A stretch of DNA of 64,000 nucleotides from Janthinobacterium sp. 64 (GTDB taxonomy: Bacteria; Pseudomonadota; Gammaproteobacteria; Burkholderiales; Burkholderiaceae_D). Location: NCBI RefSeq assembly GCF_002813325.1, contig NZ_PHUG01000001.1, positions 4,092,001-4,156,000 on the forward strand, read 5' to 3'. Position numbers and translations under genes: made by a program. The notes below the pieces were generated by a model. The model ran no database searches and had not been told where the DNA came from. It worked only from the letters and a program-made list of their open reading frames with translations. Shown here piece after piece: positions 40,192 to 49,198 of this stretch; the first letter of the stretch is position 1, and each line of letters opens with the position of its first letter.

Positions 40192-40218
40192 AACGGCACC
40201 TTCGGGTGCCGTTTTTTT
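40192..40218 (+). terminator. rpoBC operon terminator, copy 3
   Basis: Perfect stem identical to copy 1, UUCG loop and seven T residues. Last element of the array. Confidence 0.88.
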
Positions 40219-40809
40219 ATGCCTGATCGCATTAACTAGTACACACATACAAACAGATTGGAACGCAGAAATATCTGATGGCTCATAGATATTCACTAGT
40301 ATTACTATCATCAATTATTATTGATGTGATGCGTTGAAAGAAACGTGAGCATCAGATATCGCTTATTTACGTGTGGTATTTTTTATTCACAGTATGCGTA
40401 AATGGACAGTGACTCAGGTATTCAAGCTCTTGCTGAGCCGCTTATTAATGGCTGAGATTGCGAATCAAATCTATCTGTTGTTATTCATTCTATTTGTTTG
40501 GCACATCAAATATTGCCGAGTTACTGTTATGTCGAGCATGCTTGAATTGATGGGCCAATCCTGGTGATGCGATTACGCCAGGCTTGTGGATGCGATAGGT
40601 CCGGATATCTACTCGACGCGCCGACGAACCTGAAGTGAGCGCTCACAATAATGGCTCATTGTCAGCTACCTGTTGCTGTGCCATTCGCGCTCTGCTGCAC
40701 ATGAATTTGCCCAACTGCTGGTGCCGGCGCGACGCCGCGTTGTTGTGGCGGCACGCCCTATTGCCTGCGCCACGCCAGTTTCCAGTTTATTCATGCTAAG
40801 ATTTGGCGC
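40219..40809. other. nearly gene-free, partly AT-rich stretch between rpoC array and HTH gene
   Basis: The first 350 bp or so are visibly richer in A/T than the flanks; GC content returns to normal from about 40560. Small hairpins are present (CATCAAT/ATTGATG at 40309-40326; ACAAT/ATTGT near 40650). No tRNA, transposase fragment or convincing conserved ORF is seen. The end should hold the promoter of the gene at 40810. Confidence 0.6.
40373..40567 (+). CDS. doubtful small hydrophobic ORF
   Basis: 64 codons from GTG 40373 (an internal ATG at 40394 gives 57 residues), with a hydrophobic stretch IYLLLFILFVWHI that could be one membrane helix. It lies in the AT-rich stretch, has no clear ribosome-binding site and resembles nothing I recognise. 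It is most likely non-coding or a remnant; listed only because no stronger feature occupies this interval. Confidence 0.15.
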   Translation: MVFFIHSMRKWTVTQVFKLLLSRLLMAEIANQIYLLLFILFVWHIKYCRVTVMSSMLELMGQSW

Positions 40810-41442
40810 ATGATTGCCCAAGCCCTGTTTACTCCCGCCCAGCAGAAACTGCTGGGCTTGCTCTTTGTCCGCGTGAATGAAGGCTTTCACTTGAACGAGA
40901 TCATGCGCTTGACGGGCCTCGGTAGCGCGTCGGCGCAGCGCGAATTGCGCCGCCTGCATGAGTCGGGCCTGATCACGTCGGAGCGGATCGGCAATGTGCG
41001 GCGCTTCTGGCCCAACAAGGAAAGCCTCGTGTATCCCGAGTTGAGCGGACTGGTGCAGAAAACTTTCGGCATCGTCGGTGTGCTCAGCATGACCCTGGCG
41101 CCCTTGCGTGCCCAGTTGCACCTGGCCTTCGTGTCTGGTGCCACAGCGAAGGGACAGGACATGCCCGGTAGCGCCATCGATCTGCTGCTGGTGGGCGAGG
41201 AAGCCAATTATGGCGATCTGTTGACGGGATTGGCCCCGGCCGAGCGAACCTTAAGGCGTAAAATCAATCCCAACTTATATACGCTGGCCGATTATCGCCG
41301 GCGTCTGCGTGAAGGTCAGCCATTTCTGCTGCAGGTATTACAGCAGCCGAAGTTGTTTGTCATCGGCGATGAATCGCTATTGCAGGCGCTGGCATTGCCA
41401 GGGGCTTCCTTGCAAGCGAATGATATGCCATCTATATTCTGA
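40810..41442 (+). CDS. winged-helix regulator with degenerate nucleotidyltransferase domain
   Basis: A 210-residue protein. Residues 1-75 form an ArsR/MarR-like winged helix (LNEIMRLTGLGSASAQRELRRL; SGLITSERIGNVRRFWPN). Residues about 95-190 resemble the minimal nucleotidyltransferase fold, but the catalytic signature GSxxxG...SDxD is altered to SGATAKGQDMPGSAIDLLLV, leaving one of the two usual acidic residues. Enzymatic activity is therefore doubtful and it may be a pure DNA-binding regulator. HTH-nucleotidyltransferase proteins of this layout are widespread and poorly characterised. It stands alone after the AT-rich stretch and 73 bp before the HDOD gene. Confidence 0.7.
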   Translation: MIAQALFTPAQQKLLGLLFVRVNEGFHLNEIMRLTGLGSASAQRELRRLHESGLITSERIGNVRRFWPNKESLVYPELSGLVQKTFGIVGVLSMTLAPLRAQLHLAFVSGATAKGQDMPGSAIDLLLVGEEANYGDLLTGLAPAERTLRRKINPNLYTLADYRRRLREGQPFLLQVLQQPKLFVIGDESLLQALALPGASLQANDMPSIF

Positions 41443-41515
41443 AGGCCGGGTCTGGCATTCAATTTCTGATACATGAAATTGTTGGCTGGAAAAATATTTG
41501 AGGCGGATTGATCGT

Positions 41516-42358
41516 ATGATGAATAAACTACAGGCTTTCGGTTTAATTGTTTCCCAGGCGGTGCGCGGAGAATTAACGTTTCCCACGAGTGTTAATTCAG
41601 CTCTGCAATTGCAATTGGCCCTGGCCGAACCGGACTGCCATATCGATCATGCCATCAAGCTGGTGCTGGCCGAGCCCTTGCTGGCGGCGCGCACGGTGGC
41701 CCTGGCCAATTCGGCCGTCTACAGCCGCGGCGATGCGGCGCCCGTGACCAGCGTACGCGCCGCCGTCATGCGCATGGGTTACCGCAATCTGTACGCGCTG
41801 GTGGCGGCCATGGTGGTGCGCCAGTTCGGCAGCAAGATCATCGACCCCGTCCTGCGCCAGAAGGCGACCCAGCTGTGGGAGCACACGGCGCACGTGGCAG
41901 CGCTGGCGCACGTGCTGGCCCGCCGCGTGACGCACGTCGATGCGGACACGGCGCTGTTCGCCGGCATCGTGCATGAAGTGGGCGGTTTTTACCTGCTGTC
42001 GCGTGCCGATGAATTTCCCGGTCTGCTCGACGATGATGCGGATCACTGGATGGAATCGGCCGAAGAGATCATTTCCCGCGAAGTCATGAAAAAGCTCTTG
42101 ATCCCGCTGGCCGTGAGCGAAGCCATCGAAGGCTTGCGCGATGGCTTGCTGTCCATTCCGCCCGATTCCCTGCTCGACACTTTATTGTTGGCCAAGCAAC
42201 TGTCGCCCGTACAGTCGCCGTTGCAGGCGACGTACGTGGAAATGCTCACGCCTTCCGATTCCGTCATCGATTTTATTATCGATAATGAAACCTTGCAAAG
42301 CATCCTGGCCGAGTCAAACGAGGAAGTGCGCTCGATGAGCGCCGCGCTGCTCGTCTGA
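41516..42358 (+). CDS. HDOD domain protein
   Basis: A 280-residue cytoplasmic protein with an HDOD domain covering most of its length, a divergent HD fold without phosphohydrolase activity that is common in signalling proteins. Recognised by LVLAEPLLAARTVALANSAV, VRAAVMRMGYRNLYALV and FAGIVHEVGGFYLLSRADE (His-Glu replaces His-Asp). No other domain is fused. ATG 41516 was chosen, with GAGG 12 bp upstream; the adjacent ATG at 41519 or the TTG at 41498 are alternatives. It is convergent with the alcohol dehydrogenase gene, with no clear terminator in the 70-bp gap. Confidence 0.8.
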   Translation: MMNKLQAFGLIVSQAVRGELTFPTSVNSALQLQLALAEPDCHIDHAIKLVLAEPLLAARTVALANSAVYSRGDAAPVTSVRAAVMRMGYRNLYALVAAMVVRQFGSKIIDPVLRQKATQLWEHTAHVAALAHVLARRVTHVDADTALFAGIVHEVGGFYLLSRADEFPGLLDDDADHWMESAEEIISREVMKKLLIPLAVSEAIEGLRDGLLSIPPDSLLDTLLLAKQLSPVQSPLQATYVEMLTPSDSVIDFIIDNETLQSILAESNEEVRSMSAALLV

Positions 42359-42428
42359 GCTCGTCTGAGATCAGCGCACTGCTCGCCTGACCCGGCCGCG
42401 TTGCCTGCCAGCGTGCCTGCCAGTGGGA

Positions 42429-43604
42429 TCAGGCGCCGGGATGCAGCACGACCTTGATGCATTGCTCCTGTTTCTTCTGGAAGATCTCATAGCCGTGCGG
42501 CGCTTCGTCCAGGCTCAAGTGGTGTGAAATGATGGCGCCGGGATCGAGTTCGCCCCGTTGTATCCGTTCCAGCAGCGGCTGCATGTAGCGCTGCACATGT
42601 GTCTGCCCCGTCTTGATGGTCAATGAACGGTTCATGATGGAGCCAAACGGGATCTTGTCGCTGAAGCCGCCATACACCCCCGGCACCGAGACGATACCGT
42701 CATTGCGGCACGCCATCAAGGCTTCGCGCAGGGCCGTGGGACGGTCCGATTCCAGTTTCATCGTCTGCTTGAGGCGGTCGTAGATATAGCTGATGCCGGA
42801 ACCGTGCGCTTCCATGCCGACGGCATCGATACAGGCATCGGGCCCCCGTCCTCCCGTCATTTCACGCAGCGCATCGGGCACGTCCACCGCATCGAAATGC
42901 AGGGTTTCCGCACCGGACAGTGCGCGTGCCATGCGCAGGCGTTCCGGGTAATGGTCGATGGCGATGACGCGTTCGGCACCGAGCAGGAAAGCGCTCTGGA
43001 TGGCGAACTGTCCCACGGGGCCGCAACCCCACACGGCCACCACCTGGCCCGGCGCGATGGCGCAAGCTTCGGCCGCCATATAGCCGGTCGGCAGTATGTC
43101 CGAGAGGAACAGCACCTGCTCATCCTTGAGCTCGTCCGGCACTTTGATGGGGCCGACGTCGGCAAACGGCACGCGCACATATTCGGCCTGGCCGCCCGCG
43201 TAGCCGCCCGTCAGGTGGGAATAGCCAAAGATACCCGCGCCCGAGTGGCCCCACATCTTTTCCGCCATGTAGGCGTTGGGATTAGAATTTTCGCACACTG
43301 AATACAGCTGTTGCTCGCAAAAAAAGCAGCGTCCGCAGGCAATGGGAAACGGCACGACCACGCGCTCTCCCACCTGGAGCTTGCGCACCGCGGAACCCAC
43401 CTCTACCACCTCGCCCATGAATTCATGACCGAGGATGTCGCCTTGCTCCATGGTCGGCACGACGCCATTGTAGAGGTGCAAGTCGGAGCCGCAGATGGCC
43501 GTGGAACTGACCTTGATGATGGCGTCGCCGGGATTGAGGATGGCGGGATCGGGCACCTGTTCGACCCGCACGTCGCGCTTGCCGTGCCAGCAATTGGCTT
43601 TCAT
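42429..43604 (-). CDS. zinc-dependent alcohol/formaldehyde dehydrogenase-like protein (MDR family)
   Basis: A 391-residue medium-chain dehydrogenase. Catalytic zinc ligands are C38 (AICGSDLH) and H60-E61 (GHEFMG). The structural zinc loop has C90, C93, C96 and C104. The NAD-binding motif is [13 protein letters not shown]. Insertions relative to classical ADH resemble glutathione-independent formaldehyde dehydrogenases; the substrate is unknown. Its start codon overlaps the stop of the SRPBCC gene as ATGA, so the two are translated together. Confidence 0.87.
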   Translation of the reverse strand: MKANCWHGKRDVRVEQVPDPAILNPGDAIIKVSSTAICGSDLHLYNGVVPTMEQGDILGHEFMGEVVEVGSAVRKLQVGERVVVPFPIACGRCFFCEQQLYSVCENSNPNAYMAEKMWGHSGAGIFGYSHLTGGYAGGQAEYVRVPFADVGPIKVPDELKDEQVLFLSDILPTGYMAAEACAIAPGQVVAVWGCGPVGQFAIQSAFLLGAERVIAIDHYPERLRMARALSGAETLHFDAVDVPDALREMTGGRGPDACIDAVGMEAHGSGISYIYDRLKQTMKLESDRPTALREALMACRNDGIVSVPGVYGGFSDKIPFGSIMNRSLTIKTGQTHVQRYMQPLLERIQRGELDPGAIISHHLSLDEAPHGYEIFQKKQEQCIKVVLHPGA

Positions 43605-44698
43605 GGCACACCTCCGTTTGCTTGCGGTCTAGGGGCAGGTGACGTGCCGCCAGCCTTGTGCAGCAAGCGCGTCTTGAAGCTGCGCTTGCCCGACGGCTGG
43701 CCCTCGGTCGTGCTGATCTCGCCCGTTTCCATCCACTGCTTGAAGCGGCGCAAGGTGGTCTCGATCTGGTAGGCGGGCGCCTGGCTGAACAGGCCGGCCA
43801 CGGCCGCGCCCACCTTGCCGGCCGGCGGCTGCATGTGCAGCTGCATGGTCACCACGGTACCGCTACCGTCGGGGGCGGGCGACAGTTCCAGCGCTCCCGT
43901 TTCAGAATGGTTTTCCGCCGCGCGCCAGCGCATGCCCTGGCCAGGACGCTCTTGCGTCAGTTCGCCTGTCCATACGCCTTCGACGCTGTGCCAGCGCGAG
44001 CGGCGTGCGTCGATCACCTGCACCGATTGCAGGCCCGGCATGAAGCGGGGCAGGTTTTCCAGGTCGCGCCAGGCGCGGTAGCAATCGTCGGCGGAACGGT
44101 TGACGATCACACTCTTTTGCAGCGCCAGTCCCGCTTCGCCTGGCGCTGGCAATTCGCTCAGCTTGCGCGGCGCCAGTTGTGCGCTGGCGATATAGTCGAT
44201 GGCCGTTACGCCCGCCACCACGGCTGCCGTCGCCGCCAGGCGCGTGCGCGCGTGGCGCCGGCTGGTCATGGCCACACCCAGCAGCGACAGATCCATGGCG
44301 TCGCCGGCGATGCGCGACCAGCGCCATGCCGGCCGGGTTTCTCCGCGCAGCAAGGCCACGCCGCAGGCCATTTCGCGCAAGCCGATGGCGCGTATCCAGA
44401 AAGGCGAGACGCCGCGCAAGCCGCTGGCCCGCGCCAGGCCGCGCGGCGCCACCAGCTGGGCCAGGCCCAGGCCGATGCTGAGCCAGCCAAGTGCCGTGAT
44501 CATGGCGTGGTTGCCGCGCGCGCTAGCGTCGGGAACGTGCCGCTGCAGCCGCCCATTGGCCTGGCCGCGCGCGCTCGTGTAGTGAAGAATGGCGTCGTTC
44601 CCATTCCCGGATGATCCGGATGTGTCCGCTGCTATTTCTGACTGTTGCCATGTTGGCGGACGCGCCGTGGCGCCATCGCTGATGTCTTCGCTTTGCAT
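43601..44698 (-). CDS. SRPBCC (polyketide cyclase-like) protein with N-terminal hydrophobic region
   Basis: A 365-residue protein. Residues about 65-190 hold hydrophobic stretches ([40 protein letters not shown]) that look membrane-associated. From about 195 a START/SRPBCC ligand-binding fold follows ([37 protein letters not shown]), as in cyclase/dehydrase proteins. Start ATG 44698 was chosen for its AAGGGAGG ribosome site; the frame is open to 44734. It is coupled to the downstream alcohol dehydrogenase by a 4-bp overlap. The ligand is unknown. Similar SRPBCC-ADH pairs occur in stress-linked clusters of soil Proteobacteria (general recollection, not tested). Confidence 0.72.
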   Translation of the reverse strand: MQSEDISDGATARPPTWQQSEIAADTSGSSGNGNDAILHYTSARGQANGRLQRHVPDASARGNHAMITALGWLSIGLGLAQLVAPRGLARASGLRGVSPFWIRAIGLREMACGVALLRGETRPAWRWSRIAGDAMDLSLLGVAMTSRRHARTRLAATAAVVAGVTAIDYIASAQLAPRKLSELPAPGEAGLALQKSVIVNRSADDCYRAWRDLENLPRFMPGLQSVQVIDARRSRWHSVEGVWTGELTQERPGQGMRWRAAENHSETGALELSPAPDGSGTVVTMQLHMQPPAGKVGAAVAGLFSQAPAYQIETTLRRFKQWMETGEISTTEGQPSGKRSFKTRLLHKAGGTSPAPRPQANGGVP

Positions 44699-44803
44699 GC
44701 TGCCTCCCTTCTGTGTATGGGAATTAGGCAGCATTGCCTGGTTTGCGTTCCGGCAGGCGTGCGCGATATGCGCTGGATCTGTGCCGGATCAAATATCGGC
44801 ACG

Positions 44804-44837
44804 AAAAAAAACGGCAGCCCCGGTTGGCGCTGCCGTT
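44804..44837 (-). terminator. Rho-independent terminator of the DUF885 gene
   Basis: Minus strand: an 8-bp perfect stem (ACGGCAGC / GCTGCCGT) with a 10-nt loop followed by a run of T residues, about 20 bp after the stop codon. Confidence 0.88.
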
Positions 44838-44856
44838 CTTGCGGGAGGGGCTTAAT

Positions 44857-46677
44857 TTACTGTTGCTGCGCGATCCACCGGTCGACCTTGGCTTCCAGCA
44901 GCTTCAGGGGCAGGGTACCGTCGCTCAGCACCACTTCGTGAAACTTCGGCAGGCTGAATTTGTCGCCCAGCGCTTGCTGCGCACGTTGGCGCAGTTCGAC
45001 GATTTTCAGCGCACCGATCTTGTAGCCCAGCGCCTGGCCCGGCCACGCCATATAGCGTTCCGTCTCGCTTTTCGCCACGGCGTCATAGCCGAGGGTGTCG
45101 CGCATGTACTTGATGGTCTGCTCGCGCGTCCAGCCCTTGGTGTGCAAGCCCGTGTCGACCACCAGGCGCACGGCGCGCAGCATCTCATCGTTCAAGTGGC
45201 CGAAATACTGGGCCGGATCGTCGAACAGGCCCATCTCCTTGCCCAGGGTTTCCGCATACAGGGCCCAGCCTTCCGTGAAGGCATTGTTGCCGCCGAAACG
45301 GCGGAAGTTGGGCAAGTCCATCTCTTGCACCAGCGCCAGGTGGAAATGGTGGCCCGGTTTGCCTTCGTGCAAGAACAAGGTGGTCATGCCCGTGTCGCCA
45401 TACAGTTTCGGATCCGTGACGACGGACCAGAACACGCCCGGGCGCGAGCCGTCGGCGGCCGGCGCCGTGTAGTGGTCGGCGGCCGTGTCGCGGCTCAGTT
45501 CAGGTTCCAGGCGCAAGTCCAGCGGCGCCTTCGGCACCAGGGTGAACAGGGCTGGCAATTTGCTGTCGAGCAGCACGTTCAGCTTGCGATAGACGTCGAG
45601 CACTTCCTGTTCCGTCTTGAACGGGCGGAATTTTTCCTGCTGCGACACCCACACGGGCAAGCCGGCGGCTGGGCCGTTGTAGCCCATCTTCGGGCCCACG
45701 ATCGCATATTGTTCCTGGATGCGCGCCACTTCCTTCAGGCCGATGGCGTGGATTTGCTCCGGTTTCAGATCCGTGGTGGTGCTGCTGGCCACGCGCGCCT
45801 GGTACCAGGCAGCGCCATCGGGCAGGGCGCTCCAGCCGCTGCTTGCGCGGCTGGCCGGCAGGTAATCGCGTTCCATGAAGGTGGCCAGGCGCTGCAGCGC
45901 TGGCATCAGCTTGGCTTCGATGATGACGGTGTAGGTTTGCGTCAGGCGCGCCTTGTCGGCGGCGGCAAAGCTGGCCGGCAAGTTCTTGATGGGCGTGTAA
46001 TACACGCTGTCTTGCGGCGTGGCGCTGACGAGCTTTTTGAATTGCGGCAGCGCCGATTCCGTCAGCGCCTTCGGCAGCACGATGCCTTTTTGCATGCCGA
46101 CTTGCATGTTGGCAATGGCCTGGTCTATCCAGCCCGGCAACTGGCCGATACGGCTCAGGTAAGCGTCATACTCCTTGACCGTGGTCAAAGGCTGCGATGC
46201 CTCGCCGCCCGCATAATTGGCCAGGGTGACGGGCATGCTGTCCATCTGGTTCAAGGGCAGCAGGTATTCGGGGAAGCGCTCGAAGCTCAGCGCCGTCGCC
46301 AGTTCATAGTCGAGGATATCGTAGTTGATCTGGTCCTGGTGCGACAGCTGCGCGCGGGCAATGCTGCGCAGGGTCTTTTGGTACTGGCGGTACAGCGCGA
46401 ACTGTTTTGCGCGCGCGGCGGGCACGATGGCTGAACCGAGCTGGTCGTCAAAACGGTTGTCGCCGCTTTCGGTCGCATTGATCGGCTCGAAACGGGCCAG
46501 CGCATCGTAATATGTGTCGGCCAGCACTTGCAGCTGCTGCTTTGCTTTTGGCGCGCTGACGGCGGGTGCGACGGCTGTTTTGGCAGCGGGCTGGGCCGCT
46601 TGCGCCATGGGCGCGTAGGCAAGCAACAGGGAGATGGCCAGGGTGCCGAGGGTGCCGGCGGCAAAACGATGCTTCAT
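44857..46677 (-). CDS. exported DUF885 family protein (predicted metallopeptidase)
   Basis: A 606-residue protein with a signal peptide (MKHRFAAGTLGTLAISLLLA then APMAQAA). DUF885 proteins are putative zinc carboxypeptidase-like enzymes. The motif LHEGKPGHHF (H437, E438, HH at 443-444) and the downstream FTEGWALYAE are the probable zinc-binding and catalytic residues. ATG 46677 was chosen: AAAGGA lies upstream and it starts the signal peptide, whereas the upstream in-frame ATG at 46806 adds 43 residues unlike a leader. Single gene with its own terminator. Substrate unknown. Confidence 0.84.
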   Translation of the reverse strand: MKHRFAAGTLGTLAISLLLAYAPMAQAAQPAAKTAVAPAVSAPKAKQQLQVLADTYYDALARFEPINATESGDNRFDDQLGSAIVPAARAKQFALYRQYQKTLRSIARAQLSHQDQINYDILDYELATALSFERFPEYLLPLNQMDSMPVTLANYAGGEASQPLTTVKEYDAYLSRIGQLPGWIDQAIANMQVGMQKGIVLPKALTESALPQFKKLVSATPQDSVYYTPIKNLPASFAAADKARLTQTYTVIIEAKLMPALQRLATFMERDYLPASRASSGWSALPDGAAWYQARVASSTTTDLKPEQIHAIGLKEVARIQEQYAIVGPKMGYNGPAAGLPVWVSQQEKFRPFKTEQEVLDVYRKLNVLLDSKLPALFTLVPKAPLDLRLEPELSRDTAADHYTAPAADGSRPGVFWSVVTDPKLYGDTGMTTLFLHEGKPGHHFHLALVQEMDLPNFRRFGGNNAFTEGWALYAETLGKEMGLFDDPAQYFGHLNDEMLRAVRLVVDTGLHTKGWTREQTIKYMRDTLGYDAVAKSETERYMAWPGQALGYKIGALKIVELRQRAQQALGDKFSLPKFHEVVLSDGTLPLKLLEAKVDRWIAQQQ

Positions 46678-46937
46678 GCGCGATGTCCTTTGTAAGGAGG
46701 GAATGAACGGAGGCTTACTACGCCTGACAAAACCGTAGCGAGCGGAAGGAAGTTGTGGTTGAGAAGCGCAACTGTACGAAGGTACAGTGAGCATCGCAGA
46801 CCGCAAATTACGACGCGCAGTAGGTTTTGATAGGCGTTCTTAGCGGGGGCGGGGTGGCCGGTCGTGATGGAGCAGCCGGGGCGTAAGCATACGCCATTGC
46901 CCAGTACGTTTGGATAAATTGTACGAGGGGAATGTTG

Positions 46938-48035
46938 CTATTTTGCCGTAGGCGGCAGGGCCGCTTTCATCGCTGGCCAGTGGCTGCTGGTCAAGGGAAG
47001 GCAGGCGGGGCACGGCGTGGCGGCAATCAGGCTGCGGATCTGCTGCGCGCGCGCCGCCGTTTGCGGGTGCGAAGAAATCCATCCCGGCACACTGGCCTTG
47101 CCTTTGTCATCGAGCTTCTGGAAAAAGCGCAGCATGCCGTCCGGACGGATCTGCGCGCGCTGCAAGGCGACCAAGCCCAGGCGGTCTGCTTCTTCTTCCA
47201 TGTCGCGGCTGAAATACAGGGTGCCGGCCTGGTGCGCCAGCATGGCGGCCACGGCGCTGATGTCGCCGATGGTCAGGCCCACCAGGGCGCCCCAGCCCAG
47301 GCTGCTGATCATTTGCCGCAGCGAATGGCGCTGTTCCACGTGCTGCACTTCATGCGCGAGCACGCCGGCCAGCTCGCCCGGATCGCCCGCCTGGCGCAGC
47401 AAGCCCGTATGCACGACGATGATGCCGCCCGGCATGGCAAACGCGTTGACCGTGTCATCCTGCTTGACCAGCCAGCGGTACTGGTAGCGCGACCCCGCTG
47501 TCAGCTTGCGGCCGATCTCCTGCACCGTCTGCTGCGCCACGCCGTGCTCGCTGATGCCGCCCTGCGCACGTACTTGCGCCAGAGCCAGTTCGCCCAGCTG
47601 CTTTTCCGTCGACAAGGGGATCCATCGCGCCAGCGCGCCGATGGCATGGCTGCCCTGCCACCACAGCAGGGCAGAGGCGACGACGGCCGCGCCCGTCAAG
47701 CCGGCCAGCCAGCCCGACACTTGCCGCCGGTTGCGCTGGCGCTCGCCCCACAGGCGCTGCAGTTGCGGCTGCAGCGCCGCTGGCGCTTCTTTTAGCACGA
47801 TGGCGATGTCGCTCGCGGTGAGCGGTTTCAACGACGCTTGCCGGCCATGTTCGTCGAGCCAGTTCAGGAACAGTTCCGGCCCATCGACACCGCCTACGCT
47901 GACGACCAGCTGCGCCACATCCACGTTATGACCGGGTGCGTCGATGGCCAGCTGCGCGCCGAAAAAATGCGCGCTGACGGGCGTGCCGGCGGCGCCGCCC
48001 TCGGGGCCGGTCAGCAGTGCCTGGAATGGCGTCAT
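46938..48035 (-). CDS. M48 family membrane metalloprotease
   Basis: A 365-residue protein. The N-terminal 85 residues form a soluble domain seen in some M48 relatives. A transmembrane helix lies near 108-125 (WLAGLTGAAVVASALLWW). The peptidase domain carries the zinc motif HEVQH (H228, E229, H232) in VLAHEVQHVEQRH, with the third ligand expected in DMEEEADRLG near 282. It resembles BepA/Oma1-like quality-control proteases, but without the TPR tail of BepA. The start overlaps the stop of the HPP-CBS gene as ATGA, so both are co-translated. Confidence 0.83.
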   Translation of the reverse strand: MTPFQALLTGPEGGAAGTPVSAHFFGAQLAIDAPGHNVDVAQLVVSVGGVDGPELFLNWLDEHGRQASLKPLTASDIAIVLKEAPAALQPQLQRLWGERQRNRRQVSGWLAGLTGAAVVASALLWWQGSHAIGALARWIPLSTEKQLGELALAQVRAQGGISEHGVAQQTVQEIGRKLTAGSRYQYRWLVKQDDTVNAFAMPGGIIVVHTGLLRQAGDPGELAGVLAHEVQHVEQRHSLRQMISSLGWGALVGLTIGDISAVAAMLAHQAGTLYFSRDMEEEADRLGLVALQRAQIRPDGMLRFFQKLDDKGKASVPGWISSHPQTAARAQQIRSLIAATPCPACLPLTSSHWPAMKAALPPTAK

Positions 48036-49198
48036 GCGGCCGCCTCGGCAAAGCGGCTTTCGTACAGGGCCGCCATCAGGTCGGACTGGCTGATGATGCC
48101 GGCCAGGCGCTCTTCATCGTCGAGGATGGGAATATGGTGGTAGCCGGCGTCGGCCATCAGGGGCACCAGATCGATGATGGGCGTGCCCAGGCGGGCCGTG
48201 TGCGGCGATGGCGTCATCAGCTGGCCCACCACCTCGGGCTTGTCGGTATGCGAGAGGCCACTGCGCTCAAGCAAGCCGCGCAGGCGCTGGCGCATGCCCT
48301 GATAATCGTCGAGGCCGCCATGGCGCAGGAAATCCGTCTGCGTGATGATGCCGATGACGCGGCGCGCCCGGTTCAGCACGGGTAGCGCACCCACATCGTG
48401 CTCGCGCATGGTGCGCCAGGCTACATCGAGCGGCGTGCCGAATTCCACGCTGAGCACGTCTTTCGACATGATGTCGGCGCAGGTGACGACGCCGAAGCGG
48501 CGCTGGTAGGCGCGCATTTCCGTTTGCAGGAAGATGGCTTGCAAATCATCGCGGCTGATGTCGAGCACTTCGCTGTGCTGGCGCAGGACGGCATCGAGGT
48601 CGTCCGGTGAAAGGCCCAGGCGGTTGCTGGGCACGTCATCCCTGGTGGCGTGCGGATGCGGCGCCACCAGTTGCTGGATGTGCGGGTAGCGGCGTCCCGT
48701 CAGGTTGTTGTACAGCACGGCGCAAGCGACCAGCACGGCGGAATTGAACAGCACGGTGATGAAGACGAATTCAAAGCCGGCCGCATGCACGCTGGCGCCA
48801 CCGACGACGGTGGTGAGCGCCACGGCGCCGCCCGGCGGATGCAAACAGCGCAAGGCGAACATGGCGCTGATGGCCAGACAGGCCGCCAGCGCCGCCACGC
48901 CCACGCCAGATCCCAGCCATTTTACGCAGGCCATGCCGACCAGGCCGGAGATAACGTTGCCGCCGACCACCGACCACGGTTGCGCCAGCGGGCTGGCCGG
49001 CAGGCAGAACAGCAGCACGGCCGAAGCGCCCATGGGCGCGATCAGGTAGACGCTGGCACTGTCGGGAGCCAGCAGGAAATGGCAGATCAGGCCAGTGAGC
49101 AGCAAGCCGCAGATGGCGCCCGCGCAGGCGCGCAATTGTTCGCGGCGGCTGCCGTTGTTCGGTTGCGGCAGCCAGCGTGCCAGGAAAGAAGTCGTCAT
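48032..49198 (-). CDS. HPP family membrane protein with tandem CBS domains
   Basis: A 388-residue protein. Residues 1 to about 175 contain four or more transmembrane helices with the family signature CLHPPGGAVALTTVVGG. HPP proteins have been linked to nitrite transport in chloroplasts and cyanobacteria; the bacterial role is unclear. The C-terminal half carries two CBS modules (CADIMSKDVLSVEFGTPLDV; GQLMTPSPHTARLGTPIIDL), which usually bind adenosyl ligands and regulate the attached transporter. First gene of a two-gene minus-strand unit with the M48 protease. Confidence 0.85.
   Translation of the reverse strand: MTTSFLARWLPQPNNGSRREQLRACAGAICGLLLTGLICHFLLAPDSASVYLIAPMGASAVLLFCLPASPLAQPWSVVGGNVISGLVGMACVKWLGSGVGVAALAACLAISAMFALRCLHPPGGAVALTTVVGGASVHAAGFEFVFITVLFNSAVLVACAVLYNNLTGRRYPHIQQLVAPHPHATRDDVPSNRLGLSPDDLDAVLRQHSEVLDISRDDLQAIFLQTEMRAYQRRFGVVTCADIMSKDVLSVEFGTPLDVAWRTMREHDVGALPVLNRARRVIGIITQTDFLRHGGLDDYQGMRQRLRGLLERSGLSHTDKPEVVGQLMTPSPHTARLGTPIIDLVPLMADAGYHHIPILDDEERLAGIISQSDLMAALYESRFAEAAA

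Larger units (their letters stand above)
39823..40218 (+). repeat. two 198-bp tandem copies of the rpoC tail plus terminator
   Basis: Units 39823-40020 and 40021-40218 differ from each other at only five bases. Each ends with a block of 84 bp (39937-40020; 40135-40218) that matches rpoC codons [15 protein letters not shown] plus the terminator (39739-39822) almost exactly. The upstream part of each unit is a diverged copy of earlier rpoC codons: FQRTGKE and LAGEA align with FHRARKE and MAGEA, with four codons deleted. The period of 198 bp equals 66 codons, and the rpoC frame stays open from each stop to the next. An internal ATG could encode a 37-residue peptide in each unit, but AGGAG abuts it, so expression is doubtful. 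Confidence 0.92.

Noticed and set aside
39675..40232. Minus-strand ORF with three 66-residue repeats
   Set aside because: It is the antisense reading of the 198-bp rpoC/terminator array. The period is divisible by three, so an open antisense frame repeats automatically. It has no start signal and resembles no known protein.
42359..42428. Terminator between the HDOD and alcohol dehydrogenase genes
   Set aside because: Only short direct repeats (CTCGTCTGAG, TGCCTGCCAG) are seen. No stem with a T-run could be built.
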